The position numbers were made by a program, and so were the translations under genes. Positions 16,137 through 25,595 of a stretch of 60,968 bases of DNA are shown here, in pieces. A model generated the notes under the pieces. That model had not been told where the DNA came from and ran no database searches. It saw only the letters and a list, made by a program, of their open reading frames with translations. Position 1 is the stretch's first letter. Every line of letters starts with the position of its first letter. This stretch comes from Methylobacterium sp. J-048 (GTDB lineage: Bacteria > Pseudomonadota > Alphaproteobacteria > Rhizobiales > Beijerinckiaceae): assembly GCF_022829515.1 (NCBI RefSeq), contig NZ_JAKSYL010000130.1, positions 1 to 60,968 of the forward strand, read 5' to 3'.

Positions 16137-17543
16137 GTGTCACGATCAATTGGAACCCATAATGAGGTACCATATGAAACGGGTCGCCTCGTCCCAAAGC
16201 TCGTCGATCGCATCACGATCCGGCCGCTCGCCGAGTTGCGGCCGGATCCGCGCAACCCTCGCAACCACCCGCCGAAGCAGATCGCCAAGCTCGCCGAAGT
16301 AATCGGCACCTTCGGTTTCCTGGTACCGATCCAAGTCGATCCCACCGGACTGATCATCGTCGGGCACGAGTGGTTCCTGGCCGCCGGGCAGATCGGCCTC
16401 GCCGAAGTCCCGACCATCTGCCTGGACCATCTCAGCGTCGTCGAGGCTCGGATCTACCGCCTCGCCGTCACCAAGCAAGCCGAACTCGCGACCTGGGATC
16501 CCGACCGCCTACGCATCGAGTTCGAGAGCCTGCAGGATCTCGACATCAATCTTGAGATCACCGGCTTCGAGGTCCCGGAGATCGAGGCCATCCTGGATCC
16601 TGGCCAGAGCCTGGTCGATCCTGACGATGAGGGAGCGGACCCCGGGACCGGTCAGCCGATCAGTCGCCCCGGCGACCTCTGGATCTGCGGCGCCCATCGC
16701 CTGCTCTGCGGCTCGGCGCTGGAGGCCACGTCTTACACCACCCTGCTGGGTGAGGAGCGCGCCGCAGTCGTATTCGCGGACGCGCCGTATAACGTGAAGG
16801 TCGGCGGCCACGTCTCGGGGCTGGGCAAGGCTCGCCACGCCGAGTTCGCCATGGCTTCCGGCGAGATGACGACGTCGGCTTTCACCGAGTTCCTGCGCGC
16901 CACCTTCAAACATCTGGTCGCCCACAGCGCCGACGGGTCCGTGCATTTCCAATGCATGGACTGGCGGCACATGGGCGAGATGCTCGCGGCCGCCGACGAG
17001 CTCTACGAACTGAAGAACCTATGCGTCTGGAACAAGGACAACGGCGGCATGGGCTCGCTGTACCGTTCCAAGCACGAGCTGGTCTTCGTGTTCAAGGCAG
17101 GCCGGGCACCCCATCGCAACAACGTCGAGCTGGGCAAGCACGGGCGCAACCGTACCAACGTCTGGGACTATCCCGGCCAGAACACCTTTCACCGCGACCG
17201 CGCCGCCGATCTCGCCGCGCATCCTACCGTGAAGCCGGTGGCTTTGGTGGCCGACGCCCTGCGCGACGTCTCGGCCCGCGGCGAGGTCGTGCTCGACCCG
17301 TTCTGCGGCTCGGGCACGACGCTGCTCGCCGCCGAGCGCACCCGGCGCAAGGGCCGCGGCATCGAACTGGACCCCGTCTACGTCGACGTCGCGTTGCGCC
17401 GCCTGGAGCGGCTGACCGGCGAGCCCGCGCGTCTCGCCGCCACCGGCCAGACCCTCACCGAACTCGCAGCTCTCCGCGCGGCGAACGGGGCTGAGACCGC
17501 CACCCATGCCGACCATGACCAGGAGGACCGCGATGCCGCGTAA
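16137..17543 (+). CDS. ParB-domain DNA methyltransferase (copy 2)
   Basis: 468 residues, starting at a GTG preceded by AAGAGGAG. Residues about 25-115 form the ParB-like domain (ITIRPLAELRPDPRNPRNHP; LIIVGHEWFLAAGQIGL). The beta-class methyltransferase follows: motif IV FADAPYN, and canonical motif I VLDPFCGSGTTLLAAE close to the C-terminus. The conserved EFAMASGEMT block is shared with copy 1. It should make N6-methyladenine or N4-methylcytosine. In prophages this type modifies phage DNA before packaging. It overlaps the next gene by 11 bases. Confidence 0.85.
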   Translation: MSRSIGTHNEVPYETGRLVPKLVDRITIRPLAELRPDPRNPRNHPPKQIAKLAEVIGTFGFLVPIQVDPTGLIIVGHEWFLAAGQIGLAEVPTICLDHLSVVEARIYRLAVTKQAELATWDPDRLRIEFESLQDLDINLEITGFEVPEIEAILDPGQSLVDPDDEGADPGTGQPISRPGDLWICGAHRLLCGSALEATSYTTLLGEERAAVVFADAPYNVKVGGHVSGLGKARHAEFAMASGEMTTSAFTEFLRATFKHLVAHSADGSVHFQCMDWRHMGEMLAAADELYELKNLCVWNKDNGGMGSLYRSKHELVFVFKAGRAPHRNNVELGKHGRNRTNVWDYPGQNTFHRDRAADLAAHPTVKPVALVADALRDVSARGEVVLDPFCGSGTTLLAAERTRRKGRGIELDPVYVDVALRRLERLTGEPARLAATGQTLTELAALRAANGAETATHADHDQEDRDAA

Positions 17544-18030
17544 GACCAAGCCCACCGGCGACTACGAGGTCGGCTACGGCCGGCCGCCAGCCCACACCCG
17601 GTTCAAGCCCGGCCAGTCCGGCAACCCGCGCGGGCGGGCCAAGGGCGCCCGCGACGTCAAGACCGTGATCGAGGAGGCCATGAAGCGGGAGTTCTCGCAG
17701 ACGGTCACCGTCGTCGAGGGCGGCAAGTCCCGCACCCTGACCAAGCTCGACCTGATCGTCATCACCAACGTCAACAAGGCCGCCAAGGGCGAAGCGCGCT
17801 CCCTGCGCGAACTCCTAGCGCTCGCCCATCGGCTCGGCCTGCTGGAGGGGCCGCCCCCGACCGCCGAGGCGCTCGAGGCGGCAACGCCCTTCTCGGCCGA
17901 GGACCAGGCGATCGTCGCGCGCTTCCTCGCCCGCGAGCGGGCCAGCGCGCCCGCCGTCAACGCCAATCCCGCTCCGGGTCTCGATCTCACCCCCCATTGC
18001 ATCTCTGACCAAGAGGACCATGCAGCATGA
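17533..18030 (+). CDS. DUF5681 protein, probable terminase small-subunit partner (copy 2)
   Basis: 165 residues. The textbook DUF5681 motif TRFKPGQSGNPRGRAKG occurs at about 18-34, followed by a helical region (DVKTVIEEAMKREFSQTV). ATG 17533 is chosen over 17506 because AGGAGG lies directly upstream. It is longer than copy 1 (118 residues), the extra part being mainly C-terminal. The stop overlaps the terminase start as ATGA. Confidence 0.8.
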   Translation: MPRKTKPTGDYEVGYGRPPAHTRFKPGQSGNPRGRAKGARDVKTVIEEAMKREFSQTVTVVEGGKSRTLTKLDLIVITNVNKAAKGEARSLRELLALAHRLGLLEGPPPTAEALEAATPFSAEDQAIVARFLARERASAPAVNANPAPGLDLTPHCISDQEDHAA

Positions 18031-19442
18031 CACCGCCCACCCTGCTCGATCACCTCTTGCGCGAGGATCTCGGCTTCTTCCTCCAGAAGGCCTTCGGCAC
18101 CGTGGTCCAGGGCGACACCTTCGCGTCGAACTGGCACCTCGACGCGATCACCCATCACCTCGAGGGGGTGATGGCCGGCCGTATCCGGCGGCTGATCATC
18201 AACGTGCCCCCGCGCAGCGCCAAGTCGCTGTGCGCCTCGGTGGCATTCCCGGCCTGGATGCTCGGCCGCGACCCGACCCGGCGCATCATCTGCGTCAGCT
18301 ACGCCCAGGATTTGGCGGTCAAGCTCTCGAACCAGACCCGCATGTTGATGCGCGCGCCGTGGTACGAGCGCCTCTTCCCCGGCACCCGCCTGGGCGGCGC
18401 GAAGAACACCGAGAGCGAGTTCGAGACCACCCGCGGCGGCTCCCGGATGGCGACCTCGGTCGGCGGCGTGCTCACCGGCCGCGGCGGCCACATCATCATC
18501 CTCGACGATCCGATCAAGCCCACCGACGCGCTGTCCGAGGCGGTCCGCAGCGCCACGAACGACTGGTACGACCTGTCCCTGCTCTCGCGCCTCGACGACA
18601 AGACCACCGGCGCGATCATCCTGGTGATGCAGCGTCTTCACGTCGATGATCTGACCGGTCACCTGCTCGAGCAGGGCGGCTGGACGGTCCTCAACCTTCC
18701 GGCCATCGCCGAGGCCGATCAGTTCATCCCGATCGGTCAGGGGCGGGTCCATCACCGCCGGAGGGGCGAGGTGCTTCACCCCGAGCGCGAGCCGCAGGCC
18801 GTGCTCGAGGAGCAGCGGCGGACCATGGGAAGCTTCAACTTCGCGGCCCAGTATCAGCAGGAACCGGTGCCGCCCGGGGGCAACATGTTCGACCTGGCGT
18901 GGTTTCCGCGCTTCGGCGCGATGCCGGCGCCGGGCTCCTACGGCGACGATCAGGTTTTTCAATCTTGGGACACGGCTTCGAAGGCCGGCGAGCTGAACGA
19001 TTACTCGGTATGTACGACGTGGCTGGTTCGCGGCGGCGCCTACTATCTTCTCGACGTGTTCCGGGATCGGTTGGGCTACCCCGACCTGCGCCGGAAGATC
19101 ATCGAGATGAACGCGCGCTGGCGCCCGAACGGCGTGCTCATCGAGGACAAGGCGTCCGGGGAGCAGCTGGTTCAGGATCTGCGGTACTCGGGAGAGGTGT
19201 TCGCGATCGCGGTCCAGCCGCAGGGCGACAAGATCGTTCGGGCGTTCTCGCAGGCGGCGAGCATCGAGGGCGGGCGCGTGCTGCTGCCCGAGCACGCCGC
19301 CTGGCTCGGCGAGTTCGAGAAGGAGGTCCTCGCGTTTCCCCACGGCCGGCATGACGATCAGGTCGACAGCATGAGCCAGTTCCTGATCTGGGCTCGCGAC
19401 GACCTCGACGCCGGCCCGCGCATCCGCTCTTTCGACGATTGA
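18027..19442 (+). CDS. Phage terminase large subunit (copy 2, intact)
   Basis: 471 residues, full length for this TerL type. Walker A VPPRSAKS is at 60-67 and Walker B HIIILDD at about 155-161; the coupling segment LVMQRLHVDDLTGHL and FAAQYQQEPVPPGGN lead to an RNase H-like nuclease with Asp315 (SWDTAS), Glu373/Asp374 (LIEDKAS) and Asp443/Asp444 (HDDQVD). It would use ATP to drive DNA into a prohead and cut it, yet no portal, capsid or tail gene is in the window. It is the third gene of a tightly overlapping operon. Confidence 0.85.
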   Translation: MTPPTLLDHLLREDLGFFLQKAFGTVVQGDTFASNWHLDAITHHLEGVMAGRIRRLIINVPPRSAKSLCASVAFPAWMLGRDPTRRIICVSYAQDLAVKLSNQTRMLMRAPWYERLFPGTRLGGAKNTESEFETTRGGSRMATSVGGVLTGRGGHIIILDDPIKPTDALSEAVRSATNDWYDLSLLSRLDDKTTGAIILVMQRLHVDDLTGHLLEQGGWTVLNLPAIAEADQFIPIGQGRVHHRRRGEVLHPEREPQAVLEEQRRTMGSFNFAAQYQQEPVPPGGNMFDLAWFPRFGAMPAPGSYGDDQVFQSWDTASKAGELNDYSVCTTWLVRGGAYYLLDVFRDRLGYPDLRRKIIEMNARWRPNGVLIEDKASGEQLVQDLRYSGEVFAIAVQPQGDKIVRAFSQAASIEGGRVLLPEHAAWLGEFEKEVLAFPHGRHDDQVDSMSQFLIWARDDLDAGPRIRSFDD

Positions 19443-19566
19443 GACGCCGCACCGGGCCTCTTCTGAGAGCATCCAGGTCCGAGGCGGTGGGCGGGGGCGT
19501 CGGCGATGGTCGACGCTCCCGCCCCGTTCTGTTCGGCGCCGCCGCCGGGCGCCCTATACAGGCTCC

Positions 19567-20727
19567 ATGCGCAGCTTTCCGACCTTCTCGCTCTCGCTTC
19601 TCGATCGCCTCGGTGACCGGCTGGAAGTTGACGTCGCGGCGGGCGCGATCGCCGGTGCCGACTTGCTGATCGGTAGTCACGACACCGACATTTGGCGGCG
19701 GACTGTGGGCTTTCGCGACCCCGTCGCGGGCGATCCCCTCCGGACCGACGCGATCTGGCGCATCTACTCCATGACCAAAGTCGTGGTCTCGGTGGCCGCC
19801 CTCGTGCTGGCCGAACGCGGCGAACTACGCCTCGACCAGCCGGTCGCGGACTTCATCCCCGCCTTCGACGAACTCTACCTGTCGGGCTCCGACGGTACGC
19901 GCGTCCCGGCGACGACCGTGCCGACCGTGCACGACCTCCTGCGCCACACCGCCGGGATCGCCTACGGCTATCTCGGCGACGGGCTGACGCGCCGGGCCTA
20001 CGTGGCCGACGGCCTGCTCAGCCAGGATCTCGACAACGCCGCCTTCGCTGCGCGGATCGCACGCCTGCCGCTGGAGCACCAGCCCGGCACCGTCTGGCAC
20101 TACTCGCATGCCACGGACGTCCTCGGCCGGGTGCTGGAGGTGGCCGGTGGCGCGGATCTTCAGGGCGTGCTCGACGAGACCATCCTCGGGCCGCTCGGCA
20201 TGGCCGACACACGGTTTCGTATCCCTACGGCGGCGGCAGGACGCGTGGCGCAACCGCTGCCGCAGGCGCCGGGCCAACGGCCTGCGTTCCACGATCCGTG
20301 CCTGCCGCGGCATGGCCAGCGGGGCAACGGTGGCCTCGTCTCGACGGTGGCGGATTATGCCAGCTTCCTGCGCATGCTCCTCTCCGACGGCGGCCTCGGC
20401 GGCGTGCGCGTCCTCGCGCCGGCGAGCGTGCGGCTCATGACCGCCGACCATCTCGGGGCTGAGATCGCGAGAGGCGCCTACTACCCGCCGGGTCCGGGAT
20501 ACGGCTTCGGGCTCGGGGTCGCGGTCCGCCTCGCGGCGGGCGAAGCGCCGTTTCCGGGCAACGTCGGCGACTGGTTCTGGAGCGGGGTCGGCGGCACCTA
20601 CTTCTGGGTCGATCCAGCGGCGGGCTTCTTCGCGCTCCTGATGATGCAGACCTCCTCGGCCGCGCAGCGCCAGCACTACCGCACGCTGACTCGCGCCATG
20701 GTCTACGCCGCGCTCGATGCCTTCTGA
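19567..20727 (+). CDS. Serine hydrolase, class C beta-lactamase-like
   Basis: 386 residues with the beta-lactamase/penicillin-binding fold. The nucleophile motif SMTK (RIYSMTKVVV, about 67-70) is intact. The YxN-type position reads YSH (WHYSHATDVLG), as in esterase-like members such as EstB. No convincing signal peptide is present, so a cytoplasmic esterase is more likely than a true beta-lactamase. It sits just right of the terminase. Its last codons and the bases after the stop (20701-20759) are duplicated at 53586-53644. Confidence 0.8.
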   Translation: MRSFPTFSLSLLDRLGDRLEVDVAAGAIAGADLLIGSHDTDIWRRTVGFRDPVAGDPLRTDAIWRIYSMTKVVVSVAALVLAERGELRLDQPVADFIPAFDELYLSGSDGTRVPATTVPTVHDLLRHTAGIAYGYLGDGLTRRAYVADGLLSQDLDNAAFAARIARLPLEHQPGTVWHYSHATDVLGRVLEVAGGADLQGVLDETILGPLGMADTRFRIPTAAAGRVAQPLPQAPGQRPAFHDPCLPRHGQRGNGGLVSTVADYASFLRMLLSDGGLGGVRVLAPASVRLMTADHLGAEIARGAYYPPGPGYGFGLGVAVRLAAGEAPFPGNVGDWFWSGVGGTYFWVDPAAGFFALLMMQTSSAAQRQHYRTLTRAMVYAALDAF

Positions 20728-20759
20728 AGGCGAAGGGCGCCGTTACGGCATCTCCGCTT
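20701..20759 (+). repeat. Tail of the serine-hydrolase gene, duplicated at 53586-53644
   Basis: 59 bases spanning the last eight codons, the TGA and 32 bases beyond match 53586-53644 with one difference. In the distant copy they follow directly on the transporter fragment. Confidence 0.85.
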
Positions 20760-21004
20760 CCGTTGGCCTGCGTCATCCGCAACAGTCGACATTCGTCGCT
20801 CAGCTTTATCCCGCGGGCTCTGTCGAGTCTCGATCGCGTAGATCTCGGCGATGATACTTATATGAGAACCATCATGACAGATCACCTTGCAGGCCAAGGA
20901 TGTACTCGGAGTCTGAGTCAGCCTCGGTCAGACTACTTACGTAGAGAGGGTCCTCAGAACTAACCCGCTCCCTCAGCGTTGCCCGCGATCTGGAGATCGC
21001 CAAC

Positions 21005-21292
21005 ATGATCATCGCGAAGCTCAGCAGGCTGCTCGTCGGTCTGGGTTTGACCCTCCCATTCAGCGCAATCGCGGATGCTGCCCCGCTGCAGGCTCGGTAT
21101 GATGTCGAAAGGTCGCGACCGTCCAACATTTTGGTCGAGTCGCGCCTCACGGGTGCAACCTGTTCCACCTTGTGCCGTCCAGCCGTGCCGCCGTGTTTAT
21201 CCGGCAGCCGGTGGTATGGCCCTTACGGATATATCTGCTACCATTATCGGCCAACAGCCGGTGGCCTCGGCTCGACTTACGGAGCGCGCTGA
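21005..21292 (+). CDS. Small secreted cysteine-containing protein
   Basis: 95 residues. Residues 1-26 form a signal peptide (LLVGLGLTLPFSAIADAAPL). The mature part is short, with four Cys residues and an aromatic Gly/Tyr-rich tail (WYGPYGYICYHYRP). ATG 21005 has GGAGA upstream. I do not recognise a family; small periplasmic proteins with such tails are common in this group. It stands alone between unrelated genes. Confidence 0.45.
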   Translation: MIIAKLSRLLVGLGLTLPFSAIADAAPLQARYDVERSRPSNILVESRLTGATCSTLCRPAVPPCLSGSRWYGPYGYICYHYRPTAGGLGSTYGAR

Positions 21293-21383
21293 AAACCGGG
21301 GTCATCTCCCGAACAGATCGACAGCGTTGCTGGCGCGGATGGTCGAAGGAGGTGCGAGTCCCTGGCCGATGGGTGAAGCGGTC

Positions 21384-22430
21384 TTACCAGCCGAATGGCG
21401 GCGGAGTTGGCCCGCGGTAGGCCTGGGGCGGCAGGTCGGCTGAGAGGGGTTCCTGCCGGATCGGATCCACCGGCCTCGGGGCTTCGAGCGTCGTCGCCGA
21501 GCGGACTTGGCCCGGCTCCATCAGGTAGCGCGGCTGACTGAGCGAGGCGGTGTTGGCCGAACCCGGCCTTGGCACCGCAATATCCGGGCTCGTCGGACGC
21601 CCGGCCGCTCCACGTTGGGCCGCATTCGCGACCGGTGCCGCGGTCTCCGGTATGTCGACGAGCGTCCCGCTGGCATTGACCGTCACGAGCGGCCGGCCGG
21701 CAACCACCGGAGCGACCGCTGGCGCCGTAGCGGCCTCCGGATTCTGAAGGGCCTCCGCCGCCTTCGGAGCCGGACGTCGGCGCGGCTGGCGAGCAACCTG
21801 TTCCTGGGCGACCGAACCCAAACGCAGCCGTGCCAGATCCGCGATCAGGGTGTCCGCCGAGGTGGTGAGGCCCCGGCCGCAGAGGTGGACGCGCAGCGAC
21901 GCCGAGACCCGCCCAGACACCGGTCGCGCCGCGTCGAGCTGGATGCCCTGGATGTCGTCGATCCATTGCCAAGCGTAGGCACAGCGGTCGCTGAGCGCGA
22001 CGCCGACCGGCCCATAGGCATTGCGCGCCGGCTGGTTCAGGACGCGATAGGGCCTGCCCCCCAGGCTCGCGAGTTCGGCCGCGATGCCTGTCCGGGTGGG
22101 TTTCTCCAGTCTCGGAGCGGCATGGGCGTTTGCCGTGCCGATCGTCAGATCGGCCCGGTTCTCACCGCTGGTCCCGAATCGGACCTGTTGGCGCAGCCCT
22201 CCCGAGTAGCGCACCTCGTCGACGAGGACGGGGCGTCCGGCGTCGGGCAGCGACACGAGTGGCGCGCGGCGAGCCGAACCGTCCAAGGCGGTGAAGACCG
22301 CCCCCGGCGTCGAGATCTGGGCGGAGGGCGCCCGGGCGGTGTTGCAAGCAGTCAGCGATAGGCTCGCGAGCGCGGCCGCTCCGACTTGCAGGACGTGGGA
22401 CCGGATCCGCGTCGCCGTCATCCGCTTCAT
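21384..22430 (-). CDS. bcsN: Cellulose biosynthesis lipoprotein, BcsN-like
   Basis: 348 residues. The N-terminus is a lipoprotein signal with lipobox LSLTAC, Cys at about 29, so it is anchored in the membrane facing the periplasm. The middle (SLGGRPYRVLNQPARNAYGP; CAYAWQWIDDI) matches BcsN proteins of alphaproteobacterial cellulose operons, and the C-terminal third is Pro/Ala-rich and probably disordered. Its exact role is unclear, presumably in exopolysaccharide assembly. It overlaps the TPR gene by 4 bases. bcsA and bcsB are not in the window. Confidence 0.7.
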   Translation of the reverse strand: MKRMTATRIRSHVLQVGAAALASLSLTACNTARAPSAQISTPGAVFTALDGSARRAPLVSLPDAGRPVLVDEVRYSGGLRQQVRFGTSGENRADLTIGTANAHAAPRLEKPTRTGIAAELASLGGRPYRVLNQPARNAYGPVGVALSDRCAYAWQWIDDIQGIQLDAARPVSGRVSASLRVHLCGRGLTTSADTLIADLARLRLGSVAQEQVARQPRRRPAPKAAEALQNPEAATAPAVAPVVAGRPLVTVNASGTLVDIPETAAPVANAAQRGAAGRPTSPDIAVPRPGSANTASLSQPRYLMEPGQVRSATTLEAPRPVDPIRQEPLSADLPPQAYRGPTPPPFGW

Positions 22431-24388
22431 CTTTCCTGTCCCTCGCCACGAGGATTGCTGCGGGATCCCGCGGCGGCCGAATCGAAGGGACCAAACCGGT
22501 CGCTGTCGCGCGTCAGCGGCGCACGGGGCGCGCCCGCGACTGCGATCCCGATGGCTTCACCCTGAGCCAGCGTACCGACCGGTGGGACTGCTTGCGCGGC
22601 TTGCGGCGTCGCCCGGTCGAGACCGTTCCATCCCGGGAGCAAGGTGAAGCCATAGCGCTCGTACGGCATGGCTCCGACACCCGGCACACGCCGAGCAACG
22701 AGCGGCTGGGCGTCCCGAGGCTCGCGCAGGAACTCGGCCTCGCGGCCTTTGTCGGTCAGCTCAGGAAACCGCAGGGGGTTCTCGGCAGCGACGGAGATCG
22801 GGAACTCGCCGCGCTTCACCGGAAGGGAGCGGAGGGTCGCGGATGCGGGCACCGGCTTCGGCACGCGGGCCTGCATGGCGGCCAACGGCTGCACCGAGGT
22901 CGAAGCGACCCGAACCGGATCGCAGGGGCCCGGCACCTGCGAGTCCGGGGCCGGCAGCGCGAGCTCGACCACCGTCGGGAACAGGCCATCGTACCGATTG
23001 ATTACGTCAATGAACTCGCGGGTGCGCTTCAGCCGTCCGAGCGTCAGCGCATAGCCCAGCACCGCCGATTCCCGCGGCTTCCAGGCTGTGGCGCGCTGAA
23101 ACCAATCAGCGGCGGCCTCGAACTGGCAGGCGTTGTAGGCGTACCAACCGAGCGCCTGAGCGCCGTCGCCGGATGCGGTGGCGAGGACGAGCTTGGCGAA
23201 GCGGTCGAGCCGCGGGGCATCGACCGGAGAGACGGGGCTCTGAGTCAGCCGCCGCGCCATCATGTCCATGTAGAGCGCGGTGTTGGTCACCGAAGGGCCG
23301 CGCCAGGCGAAGGCGATTTCCTCGGCTTCCCGATCTTGCCCGAGCTCGCGCAGCGACAAGGCGAGGCCGGTAGCGACCCGCGCATCGCCTCCGCGGGCTA
23401 TGGCCATCTTGAACCAGTCCAAGGCCTCGCGGAACTGCCGGCGCCGATAGGCGTACCAGCCGAGAAGGCCGATCTGATCGGGCTTCCCCAACTTGCGCAT
23501 GGACTCGCCGAGAGCGACGAGATCGGCCGGCTCGATCCGGCCGGCGGGTTCGTCATGCAGAACCGCCGCGATGCGCGCCCGCGTCACGTCGAGGCGTATG
23601 GCCTGGAACTCACTGGTCCCGTCGGCAACCGGGTGACTAAGGGCGAGCAGGGTCTCAACCTGCATCATCGGCAGGATGGCCATCGCCTTCTGAACGGTCG
23701 CAAGCCGAAGCGCGGATTCTGTCTGGCCAGCCAGGATGGTCCGGTAGGCCGCCGCCGCCTGTGCGGCCGCGCCGGTGCGGGCATAGGCCTCCGCCACCAG
23801 CCACGCGATGTCGATGTCGAGATCGCTGATCGCGTTGGGCGTGGCGTTGACCCGGGCCAGGATGCTGTCCCAATCGCCGTTCTGCTCGGCCGCCTTGACC
23901 TCGCCCCGCAGGGTCCCGCGGTTGAGCTTGCGCGCCAGGTCGTCGGAAGGACGCCAATCGGGCTCCACGGTTTGGCGCGCCGTGATGGCCGCGCGCAGCT
24001 CGGCGATCCGGCCCGCGGTGAACAGGTCCCACAGGGGGGCCTCCTCGGGCGGGCTCGGCTTCAGCGTGTCGAGGTCGGTTGGGACGGTCCAGTGCGGGTA
24101 GCGCTTCCGCAGGCGTGCGATCTCGGCCTGCACGCGCTCGGTCTGGCGCTGCGCCGCGTAGTAGCGCAGGCCGCTCTCGTCGACGATCTCGGGACCGGCG
24201 GACCGGCCCTCCTGGCCGCCCAGGATGACGGGCGCACGCCCCTCATCCTGCCGAACGATGGTCGCGACTGCCTGCGCGGGGCTTGCGGCCGGCTGCGCCC
24301 GCACCGCCCCCCCGCCGCCCGCCACGTCGAGGCCCAGCCCCGCCACGAGTGACAGCGCCGCACCGCGTCGCCTCAGCGCCCGAGACAT
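22427..24388 (-). CDS. Exported TPR-repeat protein of the cellulose locus
   Basis: 653 residues. A signal peptide ends near VRAQPA (about 32). The body consists of TPR-like helical pairs: LGWYAYRRRQFREALDWF and LGWYAYNACQFEAAADWF are clear repeats, with AWLVAEAYARTGAAAQAA earlier. The last 180 residues lack repeats. By position it resembles the periplasmic TPR part of BcsC, but no outer-membrane barrel follows. ATG 24388 was chosen; the frame is open to 25069 without meaning. It overlaps the endoglucanase remnant by 16 bases and bcsN by 4. Confidence 0.75.
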   Translation of the reverse strand: MSRALRRRGAALSLVAGLGLDVAGGGGAVRAQPAASPAQAVATIVRQDEGRAPVILGGQEGRSAGPEIVDESGLRYYAAQRQTERVQAEIARLRKRYPHWTVPTDLDTLKPSPPEEAPLWDLFTAGRIAELRAAITARQTVEPDWRPSDDLARKLNRGTLRGEVKAAEQNGDWDSILARVNATPNAISDLDIDIAWLVAEAYARTGAAAQAAAAYRTILAGQTESALRLATVQKAMAILPMMQVETLLALSHPVADGTSEFQAIRLDVTRARIAAVLHDEPAGRIEPADLVALGESMRKLGKPDQIGLLGWYAYRRRQFREALDWFKMAIARGGDARVATGLALSLRELGQDREAEEIAFAWRGPSVTNTALYMDMMARRLTQSPVSPVDAPRLDRFAKLVLATASGDGAQALGWYAYNACQFEAAADWFQRATAWKPRESAVLGYALTLGRLKRTREFIDVINRYDGLFPTVVELALPAPDSQVPGPCDPVRVASTSVQPLAAMQARVPKPVPASATLRSLPVKRGEFPISVAAENPLRFPELTDKGREAEFLREPRDAQPLVARRVPGVGAMPYERYGFTLLPGWNGLDRATPQAAQAVPPVGTLAQGEAIGIAVAGAPRAPLTRDSDRFGPFDSAAAGSRSNPRGEGQER

Positions 24389-25041
24389 GACCGGTACCTC
24401 GTGTTGGCAGCGACGAGCGCCAGGAGATGGAGCGTCGCGGGATAGTAGTTCTCGGTCGCTGCCGGCTCGGCAAAGCCCGCCGGCAGCGCCGTGCCCGACG
24501 CGGCACAGGCGACCAGGGCCGCCAGGGAAGCGTAGCCCGGCTCCTGCAGACGACCCGTCACCTGCCCGCTCGCCGTATCGACGATCGGGAGGCCCGCGGG
24601 ATCGGGCTCCGCCCAGAGCTTGGCGAAGGGCTCGTAGGCGCGGCGGTCGGCGTGCCCGGCCATGGCGAGATAGAGGGGCACCCGAACGGCATTGTACGAG
24701 AACGTCGCCGGGAAGCCCTCGGCCGGCTTTGGCGTGCCCCCGCGCATGGCGATCCACTCGGTCGGCAGCTTCGCCTCGCCGAAGCGGGCGCGCAGGACGA
24801 GGTCGAGGCCGGCGGCGTTGAGGCGCGCCCAATCGAATTCCGGTGCGAGCGCCGCAAGCTTCGTGAAGGCCGGGAACACCCAGTAAGACAGGTTCACGAC
24901 CGGACCATCCACGCGGTCCTCGGCCGAGAAGCCCGCCATACCGGGCAGGAGCAGCGGTCCGCCCTCCGCCTTGAACAGAACCGTACCCGGCGGCCCAGTT
25001 GAGGATGCGGTGGGCGTTGAAGAACCACCGCTCCTGCGCAC
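24373..25041 (-). pseudogene. bcsZ: Endoglucanase (GH8, BcsZ-like), 5'-truncated
   Basis: From about 24990 leftwards the frame encodes a GH8 C-terminal half: LFKAEGGPLLLPGMAGF, VVNLSYWVFPAFTKLA, ARFGEAKLPTEWIAM and FSYNAVRVPLYLAMAG are characteristic. A complete family member is about 340-370 residues; only some 205 are present, and the part with the general acid is missing. Upstream DNA in all three frames shows no GH8 sequence, so the 5' end was deleted or replaced, not merely frameshifted. Cellulose hydrolysis during synthesis should therefore be lost. Confidence 0.7.
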
Positions 25042-25367
25042 GGCTCATCACCCGCAGGAGGCTGGCCATCGTACGACGAGCAGAGGTGAGGATCGCACCG
25101 ATCGACGGCGCCTACGCATGGTGCCAGGAGTGATGGACGAATGGCGGCGCGAACGCCGGGATGATCGCGGCGGAGCGGGTGGGTGGAGGCGGCATGGCGG
25201 CGTCTCTTGGCAGAACCTCTTGGCAGGGACGCCACCAAAGTAGCCTCACGCATGCTCCGTAACGTCACCCGCTCAAGACTCTCCCAACGGCCAAAGTCGA
25301 GGTCGGTCGGGTGCTCCTACCGAGCGAAAAAGCTTCAGACACGCGATCGCGAGTCATGGCATATAGA

Positions 25368-25595
25368 TCAGCCGAGCGCTGTCTTTAACGGTCGAGGTCT
25401 GAGGCCTGTCAGAGACGAGTCTGACCAACTCACCTGCGGAGCCTCATGCGAGCAGCCGTTCTCGCAGAACGTTTGCAGCGTACGTCGATCCAGGCCGACA
25501 TCGCGCAGCATATCGTCATCCATGGCCGAAAGAATTCTATAGTTTCTCGCGGCTGCACGCTTTTTCTGAAAAGACCTTACGATCGAAAACATCAT
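25368..25595 (-). CDS. DUF1127 family small protein
   Basis: 75 residues. RNYRILSAMDDDMLRDVGLD at about 17-36 is the DUF1127 signature (paired short helices, Arg-rich, ending in DIGL-R). Family members are short cytoplasmic proteins, some of which bind RNA and affect phosphate or nucleotide metabolism in alphaproteobacteria. The tail after residue 45 is longer than usual. No operon partner is visible. Confidence 0.7.
   Translation of the reverse strand: MMFSIVRSFQKKRAAARNYRILSAMDDDMLRDVGLDRRTLQTFCENGCSHEAPQVSWSDSSLTGLRPRPLKTALG

Noticed and set aside
17574..19472. Leftward open frame of 632 residues opposite the terminase operon
   Set aside because: Shadow frame; the rightward genes have complete motifs and overlapping starts.
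19567..20727. Reading the serine hydrolase as a true beta-lactamase (resistance gene)
   Set aside because: SxxK is present, but there is no clear signal peptide and the YxN position is YSH, which fits esterase-like family members better.
22427..25069. Extended form of the TPR protein starting at 25069
   Set aside because: The extension overlaps the GH8 remnant in another frame and lacks family similarity; a signal peptide begins cleanly at 24388.
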